A stretch of DNA of 64,000 nt, taken from Thermosipho sp. (in: thermotogales). Lineage in GTDB: Bacteria > Thermotogota > Thermotogae > Thermotogales > Fervidobacteriaceae. A program made the translations under genes and the position numbers. The stretch's first letter is position 1. Each line of letters begins with the position of its first letter. The notes below the pieces were generated by a model. It was not told the origin of the DNA and did not search any database. It saw only the letters and a program-made list of their open reading frames with translations. The stretch lies in contig JACDOA010000002.1 of NCBI GenBank assembly GCA_017656335.1, forward strand, positions 310,001 through 374,000. Reading direction: 5' to 3'. This document shows positions 56,563 to 64,000 of this stretch, in pieces.

Positions 56563-59013
56563 TTGAAAAAAATAACTCCCATGATGAAGCAATATATGGA
56601 AATTAAGAAAAATTACAAGGATGCAATTCTTCTTTACAGATTGGGAGATTTCTATGAAGCATTTTTTAAAGATGCTGAAATAGTTTCTAAAGTATTAAAT
56701 ATAGTTTTAACTAAAAGACAAAGCGCTCCTATGGCGGGAATTCCTTACCATGCCCTTGATAATTATTTGAAAAAACTTGTCGAAAATGGTTATAAAGTGG
56801 CAATATGTGAGCAAATGGAAGATCCTTCAGAAGCTAAAGGAATTGTAAGAAGAGAAGTTACTCGAGTCGTGACACCTGGCACACTTATTGAAGATGAAAT
56901 GTTAACATCAGAAAACAATTATCTGATGGCTATAGATTATTATAATAATTCATATAACTCAGTTCTTGTAGATGTTTCTACAGGAGAAGTATTGGTAAAA
57001 AATTTTGAAAATTTTGATTCCGTAATTGATTTTTTGAGAATTAATAATGTTTCACAGGTAATATGTTCAGAGAAAATATTTGATAATTTGAAAAGTAAAA
57101 TGCCTAACTTGTTCATTGAAAAACTAGATGAATGGTATTTCGAACAATCAGAAAGAAAAATAAAGGAAACGTATAAAGTTGCTTCAATTGATCATTTTGA
57201 ATTGGGAGATAGCTTGAGAATTTTTGGAGCTACAATAAAGTATCTTGAATATACATTAATGGCAAATATCTCCTTGTCAATTCCGGTGAAGCTAGAAGAA
57301 ACTGACTGGATGATTTTGGATTCTAAAACGGTGGATAATCTTTCTTTGATTCCTGGAGAAAAAGGGAAAAATTTATATGATGTTTTAAATAAGACAAAGA
57401 CCTCTATGGGAGCAAGACTTTTAAAAAAATGGATTCTTCAACCTTTAAAAAATCTTGAAAAAATTAAAGAGCGGCAAGAAATTGTAGAAGCATTTTTTAA
57501 TGATAGATTATTGTTAAATGAAATTAGAGAGTATCTTGGATATATATACGATATAGAAAGAATTTTAACAAGACTTTCTTACAATAAAGCAAGTCCAAAA
57601 GATTTAATTTCCCTCAAAAATTCTCTTAATATTATTCCCCAGATAGTTTCTGCTCTAGAAACCAATCCGGATTTATCAGATTTTGCCAGTTTAATTAAAC
57701 CAATTCCTGAGGTTGAAAAATTAATAGAAAATTCCATTTATGATGAACCTTCTAATTTACCTGGTGATGGTGGAGTAATAAAAGGTGGATTTTCATTGGA
57801 ATTAGATGAATATCGAGAGCTTCTTTCGCATTCTAATGAAAAGTTAAAAGAGTTTGAAGAAAAAGAGAGATTAAAAACTGGAATACAAAAATTGCGAATT
57901 GGTTATAACCAGGTGTTTGGTTATTATATAGAAGTTCCTAAAGGACAGGTTAAAAATGTGCCTGAATATTTTATACGCAAACAAACTCTGGTCAATTCTG
58001 AAAGATATATTACTCCAGAGCTGAAAGAATTTGAAGATAAAATCATGTCAGCAAAGGAAAAAATTGAAATTATCGAAAAAAAACTTTTTGAGGATGTATG
58101 TTCAGAAATTTCAAATTATATATCTGAAATGAAAAAGACTGCAGAAACAATTGCGCAATTAGATGTATTATCAAATTTTGCATATGTAGCTAATTTATAT
58201 AATTTTACAAAACCGGAATTTTCAAATAACAAGTTTTTGATTAAGAAAGGAAGGCACGCAGTAGTTGAAAGATTTGTTTCAGATTTTGTCCCGAACGATA
58301 CTTATATGGACGAAAATATAAGAATGTACATTATTACTGGCCCAAACATGAGCGGAAAAAGTACTTATATTAGACAAGTGGGGCTAATTGCTTTACTTGC
58401 TCAGATAGGTTCATTTGTTCCTGCAGAATATGCAGTTTTGCCTGTTTTTGATAGAATTTTTACAAGAATAGGTGCAAGAGATGATATTTCTACAGGTAGA
58501 AGTACATTTCTTGTTGAAATGAGTGAAGTTGCTTTAATTCTATCAAAGGCAACAAGTGAGAGTCTGGTTTTGCTTGATGAAGTAGGAAGAGGAACGAGTA
58601 CATTTGATGGTATAAGCATTGCTTGGGCCATGAGTGAGTATTTGTATAATGAAATAAAATGTAAAACCATGTTTGCAACACATTTTACAGAACTTACTGA
58701 ATTGTCTGATGTGTATAGAGGAATAAGAAATTTAACTATAAAAGTAGAGGAAACTAATAATGGAGTGGTATTTTTACATGAAGTTACTGAAGGGATAGCT
58801 GATAAAAGTTATGGTATAGAGGTTGCGGCAATAGCAGGTGTTCCATCAGGTGTTGTTGAAAGAGCAAAGGAAATATTGGAAACAATTACAGAAAAATCGG
58901 AATTAGAAAAGAAGGTTGGAGTGTTAAAAGAAGGGCAATTAAAAAAAGTTATAAGAAAAACAAAAGTTCCAGAAGGCCAAATTAGTATTTTTGAGGCTGG
59001 CGATGGAAATTAA
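56563..59013 (+). CDS. mutS: DNA mismatch repair protein MutS
   Basis: 816 residues. The mismatch-contact motif YRLGDFYEAFF (Phe-x-Glu) is near residue 30. The ATPase has Walker A in TGPNMSGKSTYIRQVGLIA (about 600), then LVLLDEVGRGTSTFDGISIA and MFATHFTELTEL. TTG at 56563 has GAGGTGA 5 bp upstream and follows the tsaB stop by one base; starts within tsaB are less likely. mutL is not in the window. Confidence 0.95.
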   Translation: MKKITPMMKQYMEIKKNYKDAILLYRLGDFYEAFFKDAEIVSKVLNIVLTKRQSAPMAGIPYHALDNYLKKLVENGYKVAICEQMEDPSEAKGIVRREVTRVVTPGTLIEDEMLTSENNYLMAIDYYNNSYNSVLVDVSTGEVLVKNFENFDSVIDFLRINNVSQVICSEKIFDNLKSKMPNLFIEKLDEWYFEQSERKIKETYKVASIDHFELGDSLRIFGATIKYLEYTLMANISLSIPVKLEETDWMILDSKTVDNLSLIPGEKGKNLYDVLNKTKTSMGARLLKKWILQPLKNLEKIKERQEIVEAFFNDRLLLNEIREYLGYIYDIERILTRLSYNKASPKDLISLKNSLNIIPQIVSALETNPDLSDFASLIKPIPEVEKLIENSIYDEPSNLPGDGGVIKGGFSLELDEYRELLSHSNEKLKEFEEKERLKTGIQKLRIGYNQVFGYYIEVPKGQVKNVPEYFIRKQTLVNSERYITPELKEFEDKIMSAKEKIEIIEKKLFEDVCSEISNYISEMKKTAETIAQLDVLSNFAYVANLYNFTKPEFSNNKFLIKKGRHAVVERFVSDFVPNDTYMDENIRMYIITGPNMSGKSTYIRQVGLIALLAQIGSFVPAEYAVLPVFDRIFTRIGARDDISTGRSTFLVEMSEVALILSKATSESLVLLDEVGRGTSTFDGISIAWAMSEYLYNEIKCKTMFATHFTELTELSDVYRGIRNLTIKVEETNNGVVFLHEVTEGIADKSYGIEVAAIAGVPSGVVERAKEILETITEKSELEKKVGVLKEGQLKKVIRKTKVPEGQISIFEAGDGN

Positions 59014-59145
59014 AATTTGATGGATTTCTTGGAATGAAAGGAAACGATAAATCAATAAAAGCTGCGACAATAAAAATTTGAGTATTTTTTGAAAAATCAT
59101 AGAAGTATAAAGATTTTTTTGGAAAATTAAATTAGGAAGAATAAA

Positions 59146-59667
59146 TTACTTGTAACGTTCAACGGTAAATCTATAAATTTCAAAATCATCATCGAATATT
59201 CCTGCCTTAAGTTTTGCAATTCTAATTTGTTCTTTAACTGTATCAACACCTTCTATATCAGGTAAAAGAAGACCTCTTTGCCAACCTTTTGCAACTATTA
59301 TCCCATATTTTTTTGGATCTAATTCGTCAATAGAAGATACAGGTTCTATTTTTCCAAGAACATCAACTGATACAACTATATTATTGAGTTCATCTTCTAT
59401 TACTGGTGGAAAACGAGGATCACGAGTGGCAGCAGAAATTGCATTACTTCTTATCTCATGTGCAAGGTTTGGTTGTATTGGCTCATAAGTGCCAATACAA
59501 CCTCTTAAGCTTCCATTGGTTAGGTGAAGAGTTACGAAACATCCCGCTTTCCGCTCAAATAATTCTTTTGGGAGTTTTTCTTTATCTGGTTCAATAATTT
59601 TATTAAATTTTACATAATTTTCGATAACTTCAATTGCCCATTTAACATATGGGTGAGTGCCAAACAC
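59146..59667 (-). CDS. AMMECR1-domain protein
   Basis: 173 residues with the family's [20 protein letters not shown] (about 55) and [17 protein letters not shown]. Function is not firmly known; in many genomes it is found with Memo-like and radical SAM proteins, neither of which is here. GTG at 59667 follows GGAGGGGAG. The minus-strand leader has CCCCC that can pair with that GGGG, so the ribosome binding site may be partly masked. Confidence 0.9.
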   Translation of the reverse strand: MFGTHPYVKWAIEVIENYVKFNKIIEPDKEKLPKELFERKAGCFVTLHLTNGSLRGCIGTYEPIQPNLAHEIRSNAISAATRDPRFPPVIEDELNNIVVSVDVLGKIEPVSSIDELDPKKYGIIVAKGWQRGLLLPDIEGVDTVKEQIRIAKLKAGIFDDDFEIYRFTVERYK

Positions 59668-59700
59668 TCTGATCGCTCCCCTCCAATAATGGGGGTGTTT

Positions 59701-60276
59701 TTAATATTCTTTAGTATAAATAACAGTAGGAAAGTATTCCAAAGATTCACCCATCCACTTTAAAATGTTTTTGTCTATACTAGTTGGAGTTGGATCAATA
59801 GAAATAATTTTTGAGTTTTCGGGTAGTTTAATCACAAATTCTGAATCTTTGTTTGAGTTAATTTGAAGTTTTCCCATACTTAACTCATATTGATTGTCTT
59901 TTTCGGAAACCAAATTTTTAATCACAGCAATTTCTTCAATTTCCAAAATCCCAGCTCTTTCAGTAGCATTGTTTTTATACGAAATAACTATAAGATTCTT
60001 GCCGATTTCATCAGAAATTTTCTTGAAATAATCTATAAATGTTGATGAAGCGGCATTAAGGTAGCTTTCTTTATAATTTAATAAATCTTCATCTTTTTTA
60101 AAGTAAAGATCTGCCAGAGATGTTATAGTAGAAGCATCGGAAAAATCTGCTTCAACTTTTGTCTGATAAAACGTCACCTCAAATTTTGGTTTTCTAGCAA
60201 AAAGCGAAAAAATATCAAAAATCAAAAAGACTGCAACAAAAGCAATCAAAATATAGAGCAAAGTTTTATTTTGCAA
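59701..60276 (-). CDS. Membrane-anchored protein of unknown function
   Basis: 191 residues: one N-terminal membrane helix (about 5-27), then a soluble, presumably extracytoplasmic domain without motifs I recognise. The C-terminal SIDPTPTSIDKNILKWMGES gives an ordered appearance but no family. It lies 33 bp upstream of the AMMECR1 gene and 39 bp after ttuA, all on the minus strand. Confidence 0.68.
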   Translation of the reverse strand: MQNKTLLYILIAFVAVFLIFDIFSLFARKPKFEVTFYQTKVEADFSDASTITSLADLYFKKDEDLLNYKESYLNAASSTFIDYFKKISDEIGKNLIVISYKNNATERAGILEIEEIAVIKNLVSEKDNQYELSMGKLQINSNKDSEFVIKLPENSKIISIDPTPTSIDKNILKWMGESLEYFPTVIYTKEY

Positions 60277-60315
60277 TTAAATTCCCTCCCTTTTTACATA
60301 AAATTATAACATATC

Positions 60316-61203
60316 TTATTTCATTTTCTTCCCAAGAGTACCTGTCAAAATTTTTTCCTTTGTTCTGCAGAATTTACAAATATTTGATGTGGTTGGAAAT
60401 CCGCATTTTTCACAGAATTTAATCTCAACAGTTTCTTCTGGCAAAAATTTCTTAATTTCAAGAATAGAATAGATAAAATTTAACTTTTGATCTCGAGTAA
60501 ATTCAGTTTTTGTTTTAAATTTCTTTTGAGTACTTTCCATTGAATTTGGACAAGCACAACCTATATATGGAAGATTTTTCAACTTAGCGTATAACAATAT
60601 TTCTTCTTCTGCTAAGTAATATAAAGGTTTGACTCTACCAATAAGTTTTTTTTCAAAATTGGTTTCTGTGAGTGGACCAGTTCTTTGAATTTGAGAGATA
60701 TTTTTTCCAAAAAGATTATTAAATGCGAAGAAGACTTCATCATCAAGGTTATGACCCATAACTACATAATCAAACTTATTTTCATATGCATATTTATTTA
60801 AAATATATCTTCTAGTCATTCCACAATATGAACAGGGTTTATATTTTATATCTGGAATTACGAATCCTTCTTCCTCTTTTAAATCATATATTGTTAATGG
60901 ATACCCAATTTCTTGAGTAACTTTTTTTACAATTTCCTCAGATTTTTCTGTAAAAAATGGAATTCCGAGCCTAATAAAAAAATATTCTAATGAAAGATTA
61001 TATTTCTCTTGCAATTTGGATAAAACATACCCCACTACTACAGAGTCTTTTCCACCGGAAATGGCTATTAGAAGTTTTTTATTTTTTAAATGATATTTTT
61101 CAATAAATTTTCCAATTTTTCTTTCAAAATATTCTATAAAGTGATCTTCACAAAGTCTAGGAGATTTAAGAATGGCGTTTTTTTTGCATAATTGGCATTT
61201 CAT
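60316..61203 (-). CDS. ttuA: TtuA/TtcA-family tRNA thiolation enzyme
   Basis: 295 residues. The N-terminal zinc site is MKCQLC... with LCEDHF, the ATP-pyrophosphatase loop is LLIAISGGKDSVVVGY (about 45), KPCSYCGMTRR and YIGCACPNS supply three cysteines for a 4Fe-4S cluster, and a C-terminal zinc ribbon is CEKCGFPTTSNICKFC. This is the arrangement of TtuA, which makes 2-thio-5-methyluridine at position 54 of thermophile tRNAs and so stabilises them. ATG at 61203 follows AAGGAGG; a start at 61221 would be inside the upstream gene. Confidence 0.87.
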   Translation of the reverse strand: MKCQLCKKNAILKSPRLCEDHFIEYFERKIGKFIEKYHLKNKKLLIAISGGKDSVVVGYVLSKLQEKYNLSLEYFFIRLGIPFFTEKSEEIVKKVTQEIGYPLTIYDLKEEEGFVIPDIKYKPCSYCGMTRRYILNKYAYENKFDYVVMGHNLDDEVFFAFNNLFGKNISQIQRTGPLTETNFEKKLIGRVKPLYYLAEEEILLYAKLKNLPYIGCACPNSMESTQKKFKTKTEFTRDQKLNFIYSILEIKKFLPEETVEIKFCEKCGFPTTSNICKFCRTKEKILTGTLGKKMK

Positions 61204-61214
61204 ATTTTTCCTCC

Positions 61215-62408
61215 TTAACATTTTCCAATATAATCTAGTACATCTTCATCGAATTTTTTTACTGATTGAGTTAATTTTCCAACGCGTCTTATTGTTTCTT
61301 CAACGTTTTCTGCAACAATTCCATTTCCACAAGGAACGTCTATATTATTTAACGCAAGTTCACTTGTTTGAAGTGCAACCATTGTACCAGTAGCTGCTTT
61401 TAAAGCGCACCCTCTTTTTGCTCCATCACAGGTTAATCCAAACAATGTACCCAGAGTATCGTTTATAGCTTTTTTTATTTGCTTTTTACTTCCACCTTTT
61501 AAGTAAGTTAAACCAGCAGCACTTCCAGCTGCGGCAACAATTCCTGCTCCGCATATGGGAGATAAAAGGCCAGTATATGATTTTATATAAATAGTTACAA
61601 GAATACTCAGCAAAGTTGCTTTTAAAATTAGAGTCATAGAATAGTCGTTAATGCAAGCGGCAATAGGTAAAACACAAGATAATCCTTGATTACCACTCCC
61701 AGCAACTGTCATAACAGGTTTAAGAATCCCACTCATCCTAGCATCAACAGCTGCACTGACAAGTTTAACATAATTATTAATAGCTGCATTTGAAAAATTT
61801 CCTGGTGTGTTAATTCCAACATTTGCAATATTTAAATTCATTTCAATTGTTTTATTGACATAGTCTAATACCTCTTGGTCTGGATTTTCAATGTAGTCAA
61901 GTATGTCATCTAAAGTTAATTGTTTTATTTTTTCCAAAAGACTTTCAGAATTATTGTAAGGTTTATTAAAAATTTCTTCCGAATTAACTTTAATACTGAC
62001 TATATTATCATGTTTTCCTTTTATATTTACTTCAACATTATTGTCTGAAACAATCCTTGTTTTTATATTCAGCTCATTATCATTCAGTAAAGTAATGAAG
62101 ACACGCTTTGCAATTTCCTCAGCTTTTTTTATACAGGTATAATCAATATATTTTAAAACTTCAAGACCAAGGTCAGATTTTCCACATAAAAAGCCCAGAG
62201 CAGCAGCATATTCCAAACCATAGATGTTTGTACCTGGAATGTTTACAACAAGTCCATTTTTGTAGGTATTTTTGTCTATATGAGTTTCTATTTTCTTTAA
62301 ATTTCCTTTTGCATATTGTTTACCAACAGCTGCAGAAAGGGCAATGGCAATAGGTTCAGTGCAACCGTATGCAGGTTTTACTTGATCAAAAAATATTTGT
62401 TTTATCAT
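61215..62408 (-). CDS. L-cysteine desulfidase family protein (CyuA/UPF0597-like)
   Basis: 397 residues. Four cysteines match the ones that hold the 4Fe-4S cluster in L-cysteine desulfidase: Cys16 in KPAYGCTEPIAIALS, one in SPICGAGIVAAAG, then TCDGAK and RGCALK 41 and 48 residues further on. The reaction is cysteine to sulfide, ammonia and pyruvate. It lies 11 bp upstream of ttuA in the same direction, so it may provide sulfide for tRNA thiolation (inference). Serine dehydratase-like activity cannot be excluded. AAGGAGG precedes the ATG. Confidence 0.82.
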   Translation of the reverse strand: MIKQIFFDQVKPAYGCTEPIAIALSAAVGKQYAKGNLKKIETHIDKNTYKNGLVVNIPGTNIYGLEYAAALGFLCGKSDLGLEVLKYIDYTCIKKAEEIAKRVFITLLNDNELNIKTRIVSDNNVEVNIKGKHDNIVSIKVNSEEIFNKPYNNSESLLEKIKQLTLDDILDYIENPDQEVLDYVNKTIEMNLNIANVGINTPGNFSNAAINNYVKLVSAAVDARMSGILKPVMTVAGSGNQGLSCVLPIAACINDYSMTLILKATLLSILVTIYIKSYTGLLSPICGAGIVAAAGSAAGLTYLKGGSKKQIKKAINDTLGTLFGLTCDGAKRGCALKAATGTMVALQTSELALNNIDVPCGNGIVAENVEETIRRVGKLTQSVKKFDEDVLDYIGKC

Positions 62409-62481
62409 AACAATCCTCCTTGCTTTCTAAATCTAACTAATATGATTATATCATAAAGGATTTTTTAGAATTAAAAACTTT

Positions 62482-62509
62482 TTGTATTTTTAATAGGATA
62501 TGATACTAT
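62482..62509 (+). promoter_or_regulatory. Candidate promoter of the exported OB-fold gene
   Basis: TTGTAT (62482-62487), 16-bp spacer, TACTAT (62504-62509), 34 bp before the start codon. The divergent cysteine desulfidase-like gene starts at 62408. Confidence 0.5.
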
Positions 62510-62543
62510 ATTTTATGCTAAAAGATATTTTGGAGGGATTCAA

Positions 62544-64000
62544 ATGAGAAAAGTTGTTTTATTAATTTTAATTATTGTTTCTGTTTTGGCATTTTCTTTG
62601 AATATATTAGAAACAAAACAATTTAAAGATGGCACCGATGTAGTAGTTCAAGGAATAGTTACAGTTGAACCAGGTCCTTTTGACGTAAACATTATTTTTA
62701 TACAAGATGAAACTGCTGGAATTAATGTATATTTAAGAGGCGGTTATTTTGAGGATATAAAAAGGGGAGATTTAGTAGAAATCAGCGGATATTTGTGGAC
62801 ACACAGATTAAATCGAGAATTAGTTATTGATAACGATAAGGAAAAGTATTATATAAAGGTAATATCTAGGGGAAATGAACTTCCAGAACCAAAGCAAATC
62901 AGTACAAAAGATATAAACAATGAAAAATTACAAGGGTTATTAGTAAAAGTGGAAGGCGATGTAGTAGAAATAGACAAGGGTGATAATAGAAAAATTTATA
63001 TAGATGATGGTTCTGGAAAAGGTATGGTATTTATTAGAGGAAATACTGGGATTGATACAGCATATTTCAAAATTGGAATGCATTTGAAAGTTGTTGGTGT
63101 TTTAGGAAGGTATCAATCTGCTTTTGAACTTTGGCCAAGAGGAATGGAAGATATTGAGGCTGGAGATATCTTTCCGCCAGAGGTGAAATCAATCTTTTTG
63201 AAGGAAGATAAGGTTTATGTAGTATTTAACGAGTCTGTCGATGAAAAAAGTATTATAGATAATCAAACTGTAAAAATTTCTGGGAAAACAATTATCTCTC
63301 ACGAACCATATTTTAATGATAGAGTATTTATATTTGAATTAAATTCTCCTCTGGAAAAAAGCGAAAAAATAATGGTAAGATTTGTTAGAGATAAAAAGAA
63401 CAATAAAATGGGTTCAAAAATTTATACGTTAGATCCAGTTAAAGATATTTATACAAAAAGAATATTGTTCGATGCTGGTCACGCACAACAAGCAGGTAAC
63501 GCTGATTGGGTAATAGATGGGGCATATTCAGATTTTGCAGAAAGCCTTGAGGAAGGATTAGGCTGCCATGTTAAATCAACTAAAGAAAAATTAAGATATG
63601 AATTGTTGAGTTTATACAAAGTTTTTATAATACCAGAACCTAACAGACCATTTGAAAATGAGGAAATTGAAGCAATAATAGAATTTGTTAAAGAGGGCGG
63701 AGGGTTATTTTTAATAGCAGATCATGGTGATTCCGACAGAAACGGTAATGGTTGGGATTCACCAAAAATATTTAACACTTTTGCAGAAACTTTTGGGTTT
63801 AAATTTACAGGTGATAATATTCAAGAGGAACCCATTAAATATGTAATTCCTCATGAAATTACAAATAATATTAAAGAAGTTGGAGTTTGGGCTGGAACTA
63901 CAATTGAAATTTTAAATAACAATGTCCAAGTTTTACTTGAAAACAAAGATAAAAAACCATATATGGTATTGTCAAAATATGGTAAAGGTTATATTATAGC
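62544..64000 (+). CDS. Exported OB-fold protein with GATase-like region (3' end missing)
   Basis: 485 residues are visible and the frame is still open at the window end. Signal peptide: RKVVLLILIIVSVLAFS. Two OB-fold-like repeats follow: VVVQGIVTVEPGPFDVNIIF with YIxRGDLVEISGYL-like text (about 30-110), and LLVKVEGDVVEIDKGDNRKIY (about 130-195). A beta-rich linker comes next, then a segment from about 305 (ILFDAGHAQQAGNADWVIDG, and GGGLFLIADHGDSDRNGNGW) that resembles DUF4350/GATase-like exported domains. Similar OB-fold modules occur in secreted nucleases such as YhcR, but no nuclease domain is seen. GGAGGG precedes the ATG. Confidence 0.7.
   Translation, partial: MRKVVLLILIIVSVLAFSLNILETKQFKDGTDVVVQGIVTVEPGPFDVNIIFIQDETAGINVYLRGGYFEDIKRGDLVEISGYLWTHRLNRELVIDNDKEKYYIKVISRGNELPEPKQISTKDINNEKLQGLLVKVEGDVVEIDKGDNRKIYIDDGSGKGMVFIRGNTGIDTAYFKIGMHLKVVGVLGRYQSAFELWPRGMEDIEAGDIFPPEVKSIFLKEDKVYVVFNESVDEKSIIDNQTVKISGKTIISHEPYFNDRVFIFELNSPLEKSEKIMVRFVRDKKNNKMGSKIYTLDPVKDIYTKRILFDAGHAQQAGNADWVIDGAYSDFAESLEEGLGCHVKSTKEKLRYELLSLYKVFIIPEPNRPFENEEIEAIIEFVKEGGGLFLIADHGDSDRNGNGWDSPKIFNTFAETFGFKFTGDNIQEEPIKYVIPHEITNNIKEVGVWAGTTIEILNNNVQVLLENKDKKPYMVLSKYGKGYII

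Noticed and set aside
1-64000. Search for rRNA genes, CRISPR arrays, prophage and intact insertion sequences
   Set aside because: None seen by reading; gene content is housekeeping and tightly packed.

Overview
The window is about 64 kb of AT-rich bacterial chromosome, roughly one-third G+C by eye. The protein set points to the Thermotogota, most likely Thermosipho or a close relative. The clues are the str-S10-spc-alpha super-operon, a 61-residue zinc-type S14, an L24 with a zinc ribbon, a TtuA-type tRNA thiolase, and many TTG/GTG starts with strong GGAGG-type ribosome binding sites. The genus is an inference from protein character and composition; I had no database. I see no rRNA, CRISPR array, intact insertion sequence or prophage.

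1-11.2 kb (+): a dense run of overlapping genes. It holds the 3' part of an alanyl-tRNA editing protein, an exported protein, gatA-gatB, a possible outer-membrane protein, a HemW-type radical SAM protein, an FtsW/RodA protein, and a MoxR / DUF58 / membrane-DUF4129 cassette. 11.2-12.1 kb is a gene-poor gap. It contains a decayed copy of the 3' end of pepF and stray promoter-like signals. 12.1-18.6 kb: pepF (-), then (+) a GAF protein with a degenerate GGDEF domain, truA, tlyA, and a probable paralogue of the first exported protein.

18.6-26.4 kb (-): rluA-type synthase, exported protein, DUF5693 membrane protein and pyk. Then, from its own promoter, tRNA-Glu, tRNA-Arg, tRNA-Lys, infC, rpmI, rplT, rpsB and tmk. 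This second unit carries three regulatory layers readable in the DNA: a terminator/antiterminator leader before infC (which appears to start at AUC), a structured leader before rpsB, and a terminator between rpsB and tmk.

26.5-48.2 kb (+): tRNA-Val and tRNA-Gln, then rpsL-rpsG-fusA-tuf, the S10 and spc clusters, secY-adk-map-infA-rpmJ, rpsM-rpsK-rpsD-rpoA-rplQ, a terminator, then tig and clpP. This makes ribosomes, the translocon, nascent-chain processing and protein quality control.

48.2-64 kb: yebC, a second possible outer-membrane protein with a long inverted repeat inside its coding sequence, lspA overlapping a pseudouridine synthase, glnA, and an alpha/beta hydrolase. Next comes the most unusual locus: two tandem, nearly identical 35-codon genes for small hydrophobic, signal-like peptides. 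They lie behind a perfect palindrome and a good promoter, directly upstream of a membrane HD-GYP protein and a DUF5317 protein. The rest is tsaB-mutS (+), then (-) a cysteine desulfidase-like gene with a ttuA-like tRNA thiolase, a membrane-anchored protein and an AMMECR1 protein, and finally (+) the 5' part of an exported OB-fold protein cut by the window end.
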